This document shows, piece by piece, positions 25,679-34,997 of a stretch of 64,000 nucleotides of DNA. The notes beneath the pieces are model-generated. The model was not told the DNA's origin. It saw only the letters and a list, made by a program, of their open reading frames with translations, and ran no database searches. Numbering within the stretch: position 1 is the stretch's first letter; each line of letters opens with the position of its first letter. A program made the position numbers and the translations under genes. The DNA is taken from positions 62,001 to 126,000 of the forward strand of contig NZ_MLBF01000004.1 of NCBI RefSeq assembly GCF_001936615.1, in the 5' to 3' direction. The stretch comes from Desulfosporosinus metallidurans. Its GTDB lineage: Bacteria > Bacillota > Desulfitobacteriia > Desulfitobacteriales > Desulfitobacteriaceae.

Positions 25679-26336
25679 AACCGTTAATAATCCCATTTTC
25701 CATGGCGTACCGTACAAGTTCAGCACGTTTTCGCAAATCAAGCTTCTCCATCACTCGGGTTTTATACGTTTCCACTGTTTTTACACTAATATGAAGGAAT
25801 TCGGCAATTTCTTGGTTCGTATGCCCAAGTGCCAAGTACTTAAGAACTTCTCGTTCTCTCTCGCTCAGTCCTTTTTCCTTCTTATCTTTGTTGCCTGATG
25901 TTTGCGGACCGACCATCTGATAAAGCAAGGTCGCAGCCATAGGGGGATAAATATAAAGTTCTCCCCGAGAAACCGTTCGGATGGCTGAGAGCAATTCCAC
26001 ATCCGCAGCCTTTTTCAGAACATATCCTTTCCCTCCTGCTCGGATGACAGCTTTCATATATTCTTCATCATCATGCATTGTCAAAACCAAAATCTTCGTC
26101 GTCGGATACTTCTCTAAGATACGTTCAATACACTCTAAACCACTGAGCTTGGGCATGGTTAGATCAAGCAACACTAAATCAGGCTGAGTCTTCTCCACCA
26201 TCTCAACCACTTCTTCCCCGTCGGCTGCCTCACCCACAACCTCAATATCATTTTCAAGATTCAATAAAACTCGTAGCCCCGCTCTCAGTACGGCATGATC
26301 GTCCCCGAGTAGAATTCTCAGTTTCTTTTCAGACAT
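25677..26336 (-). CDS. NarL/FixJ family response regulator
   Basis: 219 residues. Receiver domain (about 5-120) with acidic pair in LLGDDHAVLRAG, phospho-acceptor Asp in DLVLLDLTMPKLSG and Lys in VLKKAADVELL. LuxR-type HTH (about 150-215): LSEREREVLKYLALGHTNQEIAEFLHISVKTVETYKTRVMEKL. It is 41 nt after the kinase gene, its clear partner. The likely target is the molybdoenzyme operon downstream. Confidence 0.95.
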   Translation of the reverse strand: MSEKKLRILLGDDHAVLRAGLRVLLNLENDIEVVGEAADGEEVVEMVEKTQPDLVLLDLTMPKLSGLECIERILEKYPTTKILVLTMHDDEEYMKAVIRAGGKGYVLKKAADVELLSAIRTVSRGELYIYPPMAATLLYQMVGPQTSGNKDKKEKGLSEREREVLKYLALGHTNQEIAEFLHISVKTVETYKTRVMEKLDLRKRAELVRYAMENGIING

Positions 26337-26377
26337 GAAACTCCTTCTTTCTTTGCCCTTAATTCATATAAGTCCAA

Positions 26378-27895
26378 CTATACTTCAGAGGGAGTAATTT
26401 CTCTGAATGAGTTTCCTTTATCTGGTATCTTAATGAAAACGGTTGTTCCTTTTCCCTTTTGAGACTCGATCTTAAAGGTCCCCCCTAGTAAAGCAGCCCG
26501 CTCTTGCATCCCAAAAAGTCCAAGTCCCCGTCCGGGTTGCACGACCGTTTGATGAGGGTCAAACCCTTGTCCGTTGTCTTCAACAATAGCAGAAACCAAA
26601 TCTTCCCGCCAATCCAGCAACACGGAAATCATACTGGCCTCAGCATATTTAGCGACATTGGTTAAGGCCTCTTGAACTATACGGTAAAGCGCCACCTCAA
26701 TTACAGCGGAAACACGCTGCTCTTGAAACCCCGTGACATTAAAATCAACTTCCGTCCCAAATTTAGTTTCATATTCCCGGATGTAACGTTCTAAAGCTGG
26801 CACCAACCCCATGTCATCTAGGACACTGGGCCGAAGTTCCCGTGCTAAGTGATGCACTTCTTCCAACGTCTGCGCAACGGTCTGGCGCATTTCTTGCAAT
26901 CGATCCCCCACAGCACAAAAAGAGGCTTCAGACTCTAGAACCTTTAATCCTACCATTAAGGAAGTTAACGCCTGACTTGTTTCGTCATGAAGCTCTCGCG
27001 AAATGCGCTTTCGTTCTTCTTCTTGGGCTGTCATAACTTTTTCCAAGAGTTGAAGACGCATCTCCTCTTTTTCCCTGAGTTCAACCATCAAATCCTCACG
27101 TTCACGATGATTCTGACTCAAGGATTCCGTCATTTGATTGAACGCTTCTGTCAAAACCCCAATTTCATCTTGAGAATGAACCATCCCCTGAACATCCAGT
27201 TCCCCTTGCGTTACTCGTTGGGTTAAGGATACTAACTCACGGATCGGCTGGGTTAGAACACGAGTTAGCAAGACTGCAGCGATAATCCCCAGAGCGGACA
27301 CAAAAAGCGCAATCAGTAGAAGGTTCCAGGTCATCAGGAGCACCGCTTTTTGTAACCCATTTTCATCCATTCCGATCCGTGCTACCCCTAATTTCCCGTT
27401 CAAGATAGGCACAGCAACATCACGAACGACCCCTACTTCTGTACGGAAAACCGTCAAATGATACTTATCGGCTCCAGCCACAGCATTCGCTTTCAGTAGT
27501 TCTTTAGGAAACGCCTCGCCAAACGTATGCGCCAAGACATTCCCTTGCGGATCCACAATAAACAGATACAAGACATCCTCATTGTTCTTGAGCGTGTTTT
27601 GCAGTAATTCATAGACAGAATAAGCATTATTGATTAAGAGCTCATTGGTAGCTCTTGCCGCGACATCACTCCCGATCGAAACTGCCCTCTTGTCGAGTTG
27701 ATCTCGCAAATTGTTCGTTAAGATATTTCCCATCTGCCAAACAATCATGCTACTCAAAAGAAGCACAACCCCAACGACTAGGCCTAGGATTTTATACTGC
27801 ACTCGGACATGTCTGAGTTGCTCCTTGATATAATTGACAAAGGGATTTCTCATGCTTTTTTCACTTATACGTTTAATTCTTGACTTCAATGTCAT
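26378..27895 (-). CDS. NarX-type sensor histidine kinase (HisKA_3)
   Basis: 505 residues. Two membrane helices (about 35-55 and 190-210) enclose an extracytoplasmic region of about 130 residues (sCache-like: NALLINNAYSVYELLQNTLKNNEDVLYLFIVDPQGNVLAHTFG). HAMP follows (about 210-265), a coiled coil, the phospho-acceptor His in RKRISRELHDETSQAL, and the ATPase domain with VEDNGQGFDP and GRGLGLFGMQERA. It lies 72 nt after a PhnD-like lipoprotein, which may deliver the ligand. Confidence 0.9.
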   Translation of the reverse strand: MTLKSRIKRISEKSMRNPFVNYIKEQLRHVRVQYKILGLVVGVVLLLSSMIVWQMGNILTNNLRDQLDKRAVSIGSDVAARATNELLINNAYSVYELLQNTLKNNEDVLYLFIVDPQGNVLAHTFGEAFPKELLKANAVAGADKYHLTVFRTEVGVVRDVAVPILNGKLGVARIGMDENGLQKAVLLMTWNLLLIALFVSALGIIAAVLLTRVLTQPIRELVSLTQRVTQGELDVQGMVHSQDEIGVLTEAFNQMTESLSQNHREREDLMVELREKEEMRLQLLEKVMTAQEEERKRISRELHDETSQALTSLMVGLKVLESEASFCAVGDRLQEMRQTVAQTLEEVHHLARELRPSVLDDMGLVPALERYIREYETKFGTEVDFNVTGFQEQRVSAVIEVALYRIVQEALTNVAKYAEASMISVLLDWREDLVSAIVEDNGQGFDPHQTVVQPGRGLGLFGMQERAALLGGTFKIESQKGKGTTVFIKIPDKGNSFREITPSEV

Positions 27896-27967
27896 AAGAA
27901 TCCTCTTTCTCGCTAACTTTAATGACTAACTGCCAATTGGAAAATTCTTAGAGTGTGTCTCCTAAAA

Positions 27968-28924
27968 TCACTTCTTATCCTTTAGAGCAGCATTCGCCTT
28001 CACCATCGTTTGAATAGGCTCATAGGCTGCATTATTAGGCAACACAAAACGATCATATAAGAGAGCCTGCAAGGCCTTCTTACCGATAGGGTCATTATCC
28101 ATTTGTAACAATGCTTCCAACAAAGCCGCTTTGAGATGAGAATCAATACTTTTGTTAACCACAACTGGAGGGCTTCCAACCTCCGGAGACTGTGCAATAA
28201 TGCGTACTTTTGCCGCTAGTGAAGGGTCCTTAGCCACTGAATATTGATAAACCAAAGAATCCACTCCTGCTGCCGATACCACATTGTCCAAAACGGCTTT
28301 AATCGAGTTATCGTGACTGTACGTATAAACAATTCGTTTGAAAAACTCAGTGGGTTGGCTGTTCAAAAGTGTAACCATATAGGTTGGTGCAATCGTGCCA
28401 GAAAAAGAAATAGGATCAGTGAAGCCAAACACCTGGCCCTTAAGATCTTGAAACGACTGAAACTTACTATTCGAACTCACGATAACATAGGACTGATAGG
28501 TTGATTTTCCATTCACTTCTGGAACGGCCAATAACTCAAGGTTTTCTTGTTCCCTCGTGACATAAGCCCCAGAACAAATAAAGGCCACGTCAACCCCTTG
28601 GTCACGAACGAGATCATTAATTTCCTGATAACTTTGACGCTGGATCAATTGTACTGGTCTACCAATTTTCCTTTGGAGATAATCGGCCAAGTCCTGATAA
28701 TTATCTAAGGTCTCACGAGGAGATAACACCGAAGAAATCCCCACCCGCAAGACATTCTGATTCTCCATAGGCTTTGGATTGGTAAGCGAATGATCTGTTG
28801 GTTTAACGCTAACCATGGGTAAGCGGTCAGCACTTTGGCAGCCCACAAGCACCAGCACGATGAATAGGATGGTTAAAGTCAAACCAAATTGCCGACCCAG
28901 TTCTTTAGCTCTCCAAAAGCGCAT
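27968..28924 (-). CDS. PhnD-like substrate-binding lipoprotein
   Basis: 318 residues. A lipobox in LVLVGCQSAD (Cys about 29) is followed by a type II periplasmic-binding fold: NVLRVGISSVLSPRETLDNYQDLADYLQRKIGRPVQLIQRQSYQEI, VDVAFICSGAYV, GQVFGFTDPISFSGTIAPTYML-like region. No ABC permease or ATPase is nearby. Instead it heads an operon with a kinase and response regulator. In TtrS the sensor kinase itself has a PhnD-like input domain, so this looks like the same system with the binding domain on a separate gene. Confidence 0.85.
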   Translation of the reverse strand: MRFWRAKELGRQFGLTLTILFIVLVLVGCQSADRLPMVSVKPTDHSLTNPKPMENQNVLRVGISSVLSPRETLDNYQDLADYLQRKIGRPVQLIQRQSYQEINDLVRDQGVDVAFICSGAYVTREQENLELLAVPEVNGKSTYQSYVIVSSNSKFQSFQDLKGQVFGFTDPISFSGTIAPTYMVTLLNSQPTEFFKRIVYTYSHDNSIKAVLDNVVSAAGVDSLVYQYSVAKDPSLAAKVRIIAQSPEVGSPPVVVNKSIDSHLKAALLEALLQMDNDPIGKKALQALLYDRFVLPNNAAYEPIQTMVKANAALKDKK

Positions 28925-29128
28925 ACCTTTCTCCCCTTTGAGTATTTCTATACTAGAATATGATTTCGTTTTTATTCTATTATTTCCTGCATCTTCAATC
29001 TTATTTCTGTAATTCCTTGAGACATCGTGTCACTTATGCGAAATGCGATCGTTCATGTGATACCAGCTCGATATTGAGATGTAATTCCTTCAAATATTTG
29101 GTATAATATGATAACTGGAGGGAGTCAT

Positions 29129-29701
29129 ATGCCATTATCAAAAGAAGCAAAAAAATATACATATGCTGATTATCTGGAATTTCCAGACGATGAACGATGG
29201 GAAATCATTGACGGAGTACCCCATATGCAATCAGCGCCAACTTGGCAGCACCAAACCATACTTTTGGAATTAGCCACACAGCTAAGAAACTATCTATCCG
29301 ACAAAGAATGCCGAGCATTTATTTCTCCCTTTGACCTAAGATTACCTAAGATTGACGAAGATGATGAGCACGCTACTATAGTAATTCAACCTGATATACT
29401 AGTAATCTGCGATAAATCGAAACTTAAAGGGACTGGGTATTGCGGTACACCAGAATTGGTCATTGAAATATTATCCCCTCCAACAGAAAGGATCGATAGG
29501 CTCACTAAATTTTGGGCCTATGAAAAGGCTGGCGTGAAGGAATATTGGATCGTGGCGCCAGACACAAAGATCGTAAGTATATTCACTTTACAGGATAACA
29601 ACAGATATGGAAGACCTGAGTTATATACTGATGCAGATAGTGTCGAGGTATCAATTTTTCCCGATCTTGCCATAGATTTAAGCACAGTTTTTAATTATTA
29701 G
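29129..29701 (+). CDS. Uma2 family (DUF820) putative restriction-endonuclease-fold protein
   Basis: 190 residues. PD-(D/E)XK-type elements: VIQPDILVICD, ELVIEILSPPTERIDRLTKFWAYEKAGVKEYWIVAPDTKIV. N-terminus: TYADYLEFPDDERWEIIDGVPHMQSAPTWQHQ. The ATG at 29129 follows GGAGGG; an upstream ATG is not needed. Uma2 proteins are common as solitary genes and probably have nuclease activity, but a biological role is not established. Confidence 0.9.
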   Translation: MPLSKEAKKYTYADYLEFPDDERWEIIDGVPHMQSAPTWQHQTILLELATQLRNYLSDKECRAFISPFDLRLPKIDEDDEHATIVIQPDILVICDKSKLKGTGYCGTPELVIEILSPPTERIDRLTKFWAYEKAGVKEYWIVAPDTKIVSIFTLQDNNRYGRPELYTDADSVEVSIFPDLAIDLSTVFNY

Positions 29702-29804
29702 TAATCAAGTCCTCCCACATTTACTCTATTCACTGATTCATTGAGTCTATGTGAACTACCACTACCCTAAAAGGATAGTGACTTTACGCCCGTTTATATA
29801 AAGA

Positions 29805-29918
29805 AACTTGGCTAACGCCAAGCCTTGGCGAAGGCGGTCGCCTTAGTTGCACTGATGCGCTGGCCGAGGCTGGCGAGAAGGGACCCACCTGAAATTTTTA
29901 CTTTCTGATTGGTATAAA
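29805..29918. repeat. Interspersed intergenic repeat, copy 1
   Basis: It opens with AACTTGGCTAACGCCAAGC and closes with CTTTCTGATTGGTATAAATT. In between are AGGCGGTCGCCTTAGTTGCAC, TGGCGAGAAGGGACCC and CACCTGAAA. The same blocks in the same order, with insertions and losses, recur at 57630-57813. It is GC-rich against its neighbours and has no reading frame. The rest of the 29702-29975 gap shows nothing else. Confidence 0.75.
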
Positions 29919-29922
29919 TTAA

Positions 29923-29958
29923 GATGAGAAGAAGGAACCTCTGTTCCTTCTTCTCATC
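29923..29958. terminator. Terminator of the ArsR-ACR3 operon
   Basis: Arms GATGAGAAGAAGGAAC and GTTCCTTCTTCTCATC, 16 bp perfect, 4-nt loop, 17 nt beyond the ACR3 stop. Confidence 0.8.
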
Positions 29959-29975
29959 ATTCTATTTAACACCTA

Positions 29976-31052
29976 CTACCCTCTTATGGACAATCCCTTT
30001 TTGTCAAAATACTTCTTCCCCAAGAACAAACTAACATTAACTAAGCCGATCATGACAGGCACTTCTATGAGCGGACCGATGACTGCGGCGAACGCTGCTC
30101 CTGAGCTAATTCCAAACACCGCGACAGCAACAGCAATAGCCAGTTCAAAGTTATTGCTCGCTGCCGTAAACGCTAAGGTGACCGTTTGACTATAGGGAAG
30201 TCCTTGTCGCCAAGCCATGTAAAATGAAATAAAATACATAATTGTAAAGTAACACAACAGCGGTATCGCGATTCTGACAACATCCAAAGGTACGGAAACA
30301 ATCGTCTGGCCTTTGAGCGAGAACATGATAATAATTGTAAAGAGCAAGGCGATTAGCGCAAGAGTGCTAATCTTGGGAATGAATTTTTTCTCGTACCACT
30401 CTTTTCCTTTCATAGGCAATAAGATGAAGCGCGTAAGCATCCCCGCAAAAAAAGGAATTCCCAAATAAATAAGCACACTCTGGGCGATCTGCCAAATACT
30501 GATGTTAACGTTAATACTCAAGCCAATACCAAGCCATCTTGGTAGGACGGTAAGAAAGATGTAAGCATAGATTGAATAGAAAATCACCTGAAAAACGGAA
30601 TTCAGAGCAACCAATGCTGCTGCATACTCTGAGTCTCCTTTAGCTAGACTGTTCCAAAGAATAACCATGGCAATACAACGGGCTAAGCCAATCATAATAA
30701 GTCCGGCCATATATTCTGGGTAGTTATGCAGAAAAAGCACGGCGAGAGCAAACATTACAATCGGTCCCACAATCCAGTTTTGAACTAACGATAAGGTCAT
30801 GACCTTACCATTTCTAAAGACACGTCCGATTTCCTCATATTTCACTTTTGCTAGAGGTGGATACATCATCACTATTAATCCAATAGCAATAAGAATATTG
30901 GTCGTCCCCACTTGAAATTGGTTAATCCAACCAGCCGTACCCGGAAAAACAAACCCAATACCCACACCGACTGCCATCGCCAAAAAGATCCACAAGGTGA
31001 GATAACGATCCAACGTTGAAAGCTTACTGCGAAGGGGTAGCGCATTATTCAT
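29976..31052 (-). CDS. acr3: ACR3 family arsenite efflux permease
   Basis: 358 residues, ten membrane helices, BART superfamily. Family motifs: [53 protein letters not shown] (with the conserved Cys) and [18 protein letters not shown]. It exports As(III) by proton antiport. The inner ATG at 31052 is chosen: it has AGAGGAGG 8 nt upstream. The 31082 alternative begins at the stop of the phosphoesterase gene. Third gene after arsR and a phosphoesterase. Confidence 0.95.
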   Translation of the reverse strand: MNNALPLRSKLSTLDRYLTLWIFLAMAVGVGIGFVFPGTAGWINQFQVGTTNILIAIGLIVMMYPPLAKVKYEEIGRVFRNGKVMTLSLVQNWIVGPIVMFALAVLFLHNYPEYMAGLIMIGLARCIAMVILWNSLAKGDSEYAAALVALNSVFQVIFYSIYAYIFLTVLPRWLGIGLSINVNISIWQIAQSVLIYLGIPFFAGMLTRFILLPMKGKEWYEKKFIPKISTLALIALLFTIIIMFSLKGQTIVSVPLDVVRIAIPLLCYFTIMYFISFYMAWRQGLPYSQTVTLAFTAASNNFELAIAVAVAVFGISSGAAFAAVIGPLIEVPVMIGLVNVSLFLGKKYFDKKGLSIRG

Positions 31053-31081
31053 TGTTTTAGCCTCCTCTAATCCTAAATTCA

Positions 31082-31798
31082 TTAATATTTTCCCGTCCGA
31101 ATTATTTGGGCAAACTCATTCGGTAACTCAGAGACCTCAATTGCCGTGGCCGTTGCCTCATAATCATAAGGTACTTTTCGAAAATCAACCGTTACGTCTC
31201 GTGCAAAAGATATAAGTGCATATATAGCTTGAGGGTCCCCGTGTTTTGGTTTTCCGACGCTGCCTACGTTAATAAGCAATTTATCCTTCAATACCATGGT
31301 AAAAGGAAGATGGGTATGACCACAGATGAGAATGTCTGTGCCAGCAAGAGCAATAAGTTCACTAGCATAATCTTCAGAAATTTCTTCCGTAACGTATTCA
31401 TTTAGGCGATTAGGACTGCCATGGACTAAAAGCAATCTTTTACCTGCGATATTAACCCTTATTTCTTTGGGGAGATTTCTCAAAAACTCTTTATTTTCTT
31501 CAAAAGTATGCCTCTTAGTCCACGTTATTGATTCATGCCCTAAAGCCTCGGCTTCAGCGTCCTTATAGTCACAACCACAAATAAATCGCTGATAACCAAT
31601 TCCATCGTCATAGTTACCCATGACTGTCGGAATGTTCTTCTCTTTGATTAAATCAATCACTTCATTGGGAAACGGGGCATATCCTACTAAATCGCCAGTA
31701 CAATAAACACTGTCAACTTGTTGTTCTTCAATATCTTTTAGTACGGCCTTTAGCGCAATGACATTGGCGTGAATGTCGGATATTATTGCAACTTTCAC
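31082..31798 (-). CDS. Metallophosphoesterase, YfcE/MJ0936-like
   Basis: 238 residues, calcineurin-like fold. Metal and catalytic motifs in order: [11 protein letters not shown] (D-x-H), [13 protein letters not shown] (GD), GNYDDG (GN-D), [15 protein letters not shown] (GHTH). This is the full dimetal centre of phosphodiesterases of the YfcE class. It is placed inside the ars operon, between arsR and acr3. A role in arsenic detoxification is only suggested by position. Confidence 0.9.
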   Translation of the reverse strand: MKVAIISDIHANVIALKAVLKDIEEQQVDSVYCTGDLVGYAPFPNEVIDLIKEKNIPTVMGNYDDGIGYQRFICGCDYKDAEAEALGHESITWTKRHTFEENKEFLRNLPKEIRVNIAGKRLLLVHGSPNRLNEYVTEEISEDYASELIALAGTDILICGHTHLPFTMVLKDKLLINVGSVGKPKHGDPQAIYALISFARDVTVDFRKVPYDYEATATAIEVSELPNEFAQIIRTGKY

Positions 31799-31852
31799 AG
31801 CAAATTCCCCCTATTGTTATAAACTAACTAAACCCTTGAGCCTTAACTGGTT

Positions 31853-32179
31853 TTAAGTAGGGCATCCTTTGGCATGCATAAGCCGTTCTTCGTCTTCCTC
31901 GATCTTGGGAAACGTCGGCATAAGCAAATCAAGCAGAGGATTTTCCATATTCAGCGAATAATAAATCCATTGTCCTCCCCGACGTTCATGCACAAATCCC
32001 GCTTGGCGAAGCCGCCTCATATGTTGGGACACCCCAGGCTGGCTTATCCCTAAGACTTCTGTCAAATCACAGACACATAACTCCCGACCCTGCAGTAACG
32101 CTAAAATTCTCAACCGCGTTTTATCCCCCAGGACCTTAAATTCTTCTGCCATCTCCTCTATGCGCGGTTCAGAGCCCAA
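31853..32179 (-). CDS. arsR: ArsR repressor of the acr3 operon
   Basis: 108 residues. Winged helix with FKVLGDKTRLRILALLQGRELCVCDLTEVLGISQPGVSQHMRRLRQAGFVHERR. The ELCVCDL motif in alpha-3 gives the Cys pair that binds As(III), and a further Cys in HAKGCPT near the end may be the third ligand. It is first in the operon with the phosphoesterase and acr3. A divergent operon faces it across 200 nt with paired promoters. Confidence 0.95.
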   Translation of the reverse strand: MGSEPRIEEMAEEFKVLGDKTRLRILALLQGRELCVCDLTEVLGISQPGVSQHMRRLRQAGFVHERRGGQWIYYSLNMENPLLDLLMPTFPKIEEDEERLMHAKGCPT

Positions 32180-32221
32180 ACCCTTACCTCCTTCCTCATA
32201 TCACACATTGCTTATATAAGT

Positions 32222-32250
32222 ATATTATTATACGTTTTCTAGAATTGCAA
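32222..32250 (-). promoter_or_regulatory. Sigma-A promoter of the arsR-acr3 operon
   Basis: Minus strand: TTGCAA (32245-32250), 17-nt spacer, TAATAT (32222-32227). The palindrome CTTATATAAG (32211-32220) lies at the start of transcription and is a candidate ArsR site. Confidence 0.7.
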
Positions 32251-32305
32251 CCATCAATTCACTATTTGCGTGCTCTCGAAATTTTTTCAATTCCTTTCTT
32301 GCATT

Positions 32306-32335
32306 TTGAGGATTAAGTGCTAGAATGATTATATT
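32306..32335 (+). promoter_or_regulatory. Promoter of the AhpD-like/DGC/MFS operon
   Basis: TTGAGG (32306-32311), 18-nt spacer, TATATT (32330-32335), overlapped by the inverted repeat at 32327-32354. Confidence 0.6.
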
Positions 32336-32354
32336 ACAAGTTTATAATATAATC
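32327..32354. promoter_or_regulatory. Candidate ArsR-type operator
   Basis: GATTATATTA and TAATATAATC, 10-bp perfect arms with 8 nt between, across the -10 box of the rightward promoter. An ArsR-family repressor is the likely binder, by position. Confidence 0.55.
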
Positions 32355-32381
32355 ATCTCGTAAATAAAAGGAGGCAATACC

Positions 32382-32759
32382 ATGTCAACTGTACAGCTCA
32401 TCCAAGATCAAGATGCATCTCCGGAAGTAAAACAACTCTTCGCCAACCTCGAGAAAGAAAAAGGAATGGTCCCTCCTACGTTTCGCGCCTTAGCGAACTT
32501 TCCTGATTACATGAAAGCCACCCTCATGAAAATGAAAACTGTAATGGCTCCTGGAAAACTCGACGCTAAAACAAAAATGTGGATTGCCTTGACCACATCC
32601 ATCAACAACGGCTCAGACATGTGCATCGCCAGTCATACCAAAGCGCTAAGAAACATGGGGGTCACGGATGAAGAACTGTTAGAAGTGATCGCGGTCATTG
32701 ACGGTTCAACTGGGATGAACCGAGTGAATACTGGGCTTCGCATTTTCCCTCAAGAGTAA
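32382..32759 (+). CDS. Carboxymuconolactone decarboxylase/AhpD-like protein
   Basis: 125 residues, helical CMD fold. The key segment is MWIALTTSINNGSDMCIASHTKALRNMGVTDEELLEVIAV. AhpD-like proteins have CxxC followed by His; here only one Cys (DMCIASH) remains with its His, so a classical disulfide reductase cycle is not possible without a partner. It heads an operon with a DGC protein and an MFS exporter, divergent from arsR-acr3. Confidence 0.85.
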   Translation: MSTVQLIQDQDASPEVKQLFANLEKEKGMVPPTFRALANFPDYMKATLMKMKTVMAPGKLDAKTKMWIALTTSINNGSDMCIASHTKALRNMGVTDEELLEVIAVIDGSTGMNRVNTGLRIFPQE

Positions 32760-32889
32760 CCCCTTCTAACCCGAAATAACCCCGGAATGACCGCGGCCAT
32801 TCCGGGTGCATAAAAATTAAAGCGCATACTCCGTGGTCATGAAGTTAATACTTCATAAGAATCTAATATTATAAAGAGGTGTCAATTAA

Positions 32890-33447
32890 ATGTCAGAAAA
32901 CAATGTAGGTTGCTCCTGTCAAAGTGGAGCCCCGATCCAACTCAACGACTTAGTGAAAGAACCAACGAACACGAACATCTCAGCCCCCTCTACCTCACCT
33001 AAGGCCGAAGGGGATAAGGAAACAAATTGGTATCTTCCTTATATGAATGCCATCACAGAGGGGAAAGAAGTCGAGGAGAAAAAAAGTCCAGTTGCCCTAT
33101 TTTACTGTGCTGGAGCCTCAAATGTCGGACAATCCACTGTGACAGGCTGTGTGGAAACAGCAGGCATCTTAGGCTATAACCGTGTCGCCCTCCTTTGCTT
33201 GGCCAGTATTTCTGCTGGTTTAAAAAATATGTTTAACGGTGCTAAAAACGCCCGAGGGATCGTTGCTGTCGATGGATGTCCGATGTCTTGTGCCAAGAGA
33301 ACCCTAGAAAAGGCCGAGCTCAAAGTCGATCAGCATCTTATTGTCAGTAAAGATTTAGACGTTCCTAAAAATTTTCGTATCAGTGATGCTGGCGCTATCA
33401 AACAAGTAACGAATGCTTTGGTTCAAGCAGTCCTCAGCATTGATTAA
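32890..33447 (+). CDS. DGC-family putative zinc-binding protein
   Basis: 185 residues. N-terminal NVGCSCQSG is Cys-rich. The DGC domain (about 60-185) has FYCAGASNVGQSTVTGCVETAGILGY, LCLASISAG and the family's VDGCPMSCAKRTLEKAEL. The DGC family is named for this Asp-Gly-Cys and thought to bind zinc through conserved Cys; its cellular function is not known. It lies 130 nt after the AhpD-like gene and 12 nt before the MFS gene. Confidence 0.8.
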   Translation: MSENNVGCSCQSGAPIQLNDLVKEPTNTNISAPSTSPKAEGDKETNWYLPYMNAITEGKEVEEKKSPVALFYCAGASNVGQSTVTGCVETAGILGYNRVALLCLASISAGLKNMFNGAKNARGIVAVDGCPMSCAKRTLEKAELKVDQHLIVSKDLDVPKNFRISDAGAIKQVTNALVQAVLSID

Positions 33448-33459
33448 GGAGGTCATACT

Positions 33460-34878
33460 ATGGCTACAATATCACCCCTCCCCGTAACTAAGCCAAAACG
33501 ATCGTATATTTTAGCAAGTGTGGCCACAGGAGCCTTTCTCTCCACGTTTGACGGTGGAGTCGTTAACGTCGGACTGCCACGTATGGCAGTAGAATTCAAG
33601 GTCAGTCTTTCCATGATCCAGTGGGTGCCTTCTGTTTACCTGCTGACCATGTCTGCCTTACTCCTTATCTTTGGCACGTTAGCCGATATGTTTGGGCGAA
33701 AAAAAATTTATAATGGTGGGTTTGCTTTAGTGGCCATTTTTTCACTCCTCTGTATTATGACCAATAATGTCTACCTCTTGATCCTGACACGAGTCTTGCA
33801 AGGGGTCGGAGGAGCTATGATCATGGCTAACGGTTTAGCCATTGCCACAGAAAACTATCCCCCCGAACAACGCGGGAAAAACATTGGTTTCCTTGGCTCA
33901 GTAGCCGCTATTGGCAGCTTGGCGGGACCTTCAATCGGGGGGATTGTAATTGGACTCTGGGGATGGCGCATGATTTTTTTTCTGATTACGCTTGTGGCAA
34001 CCACCGGTTTCCTTGCTTCGTACTTTATCATTCCAGCCGATCATGGCAAAGCCCGACCCAGTAAGAAATTTGATACCTGGGGAGCGATTTACGTCATCAT
34101 AGGGATGGTTAGCTTCATCTACAGCGTCTCCAATCTCAATGATTTTGGCTGGTTCTCCCCAACAATTCTTGTCACTGGCTCAATTTTCCTCATCAGCCTT
34201 ATTGCCATCGCTATTCGCGAAAGAAAAGCGTTGAACCCCATTCTAGACTTCGAACTCTTTAAAATGCGAATTTTCTGGACCTCCATTGTGGCTGCACTCA
34301 TTTCCTTCATCACCATGTATTCCAGCACCGTACTCCTCCCCTTTTACTATCAAAAAGTCTTAGGATATACGCCCCAACTGGCTGGACTGTTTATGATGGC
34401 CTTTCCCCTTGGCATGGCTATAATGGCAACCTTCGCCGGACGGCTTTCGGACAAAATCGGCTATACCTTCTTAACGAGCAGTGGTATGATCCTCAATGCG
34501 CTCGCTTTAATTCTCTTAGCTAACGTCGGCAAAAACACCCCAGTTATGCAAGTAATCCTTGCCGTCTTCGGCATGGGAGCTTCCTTGGGCCTCTTCCAAG
34601 CACCCAACAATTCCTGCATTATGGGTACAGTTCCTAAAAATAAATTAGGCGCAGCCTCTGGAATAAGCCAACTGGTTAAAAACTTGGGTATGGTCTTAGG
34701 TATTACCCTTTCCGTCGCTATTTTCCAGCATAGCATGGACTCCAAGGTTTCCCTCCCCTATGTGACCGCTTTTTTGCATAGCACGGGGATCGTCTACTAT
34801 TTAGCTGCTGGTTTAAGTATCATAGGAGCCCTATTTTCTCTCAATCGTGGAGGCAACAAAGTTATTCCAAAAGGTTAA
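33460..34878 (+). CDS. MFS transporter, DHA2 (EmrB/QacA) family, 14 TM
   Basis: 472 residues with 14 predicted membrane helices. Motif A appears as GTLADMFGRKKIYNGG and again as GRLSDKIGYTF. Motif C-like GSVAAIGSLAGPSIGGIV marks a drug/proton antiporter. The LSTFDGGVVNVGLPRM start is typical of the DHA2 group. It may export an organic or metalloid compound handled by the two genes before it. Confidence 0.9.
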   Translation: MATISPLPVTKPKRSYILASVATGAFLSTFDGGVVNVGLPRMAVEFKVSLSMIQWVPSVYLLTMSALLLIFGTLADMFGRKKIYNGGFALVAIFSLLCIMTNNVYLLILTRVLQGVGGAMIMANGLAIATENYPPEQRGKNIGFLGSVAAIGSLAGPSIGGIVIGLWGWRMIFFLITLVATTGFLASYFIIPADHGKARPSKKFDTWGAIYVIIGMVSFIYSVSNLNDFGWFSPTILVTGSIFLISLIAIAIRERKALNPILDFELFKMRIFWTSIVAALISFITMYSSTVLLPFYYQKVLGYTPQLAGLFMMAFPLGMAIMATFAGRLSDKIGYTFLTSSGMILNALALILLANVGKNTPVMQVILAVFGMGASLGLFQAPNNSCIMGTVPKNKLGAASGISQLVKNLGMVLGITLSVAIFQHSMDSKVSLPYVTAFLHSTGIVYYLAAGLSIIGALFSLNRGGNKVIPKG

Positions 34879-34923
34879 TAATAGGCTTACACCGATATGT
34901 TGCTAAACTTGACAGTGACCTTC

Positions 34924-34963
34924 AATGGCTCATACAGTTAAGTAAGAGCCATTTTGTTTTTTT
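34924..34963 (+). terminator. Terminator of the AhpD-like/DGC/MFS operon
   Basis: AATGGCTC and GAGCCATT arms with a 14-nt loop, followed by TTGTTTTTTT. Confidence 0.75.
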
Positions 34964-34997
34964 ACCACACCACATATATTTCATGGGAGGAAATTTT

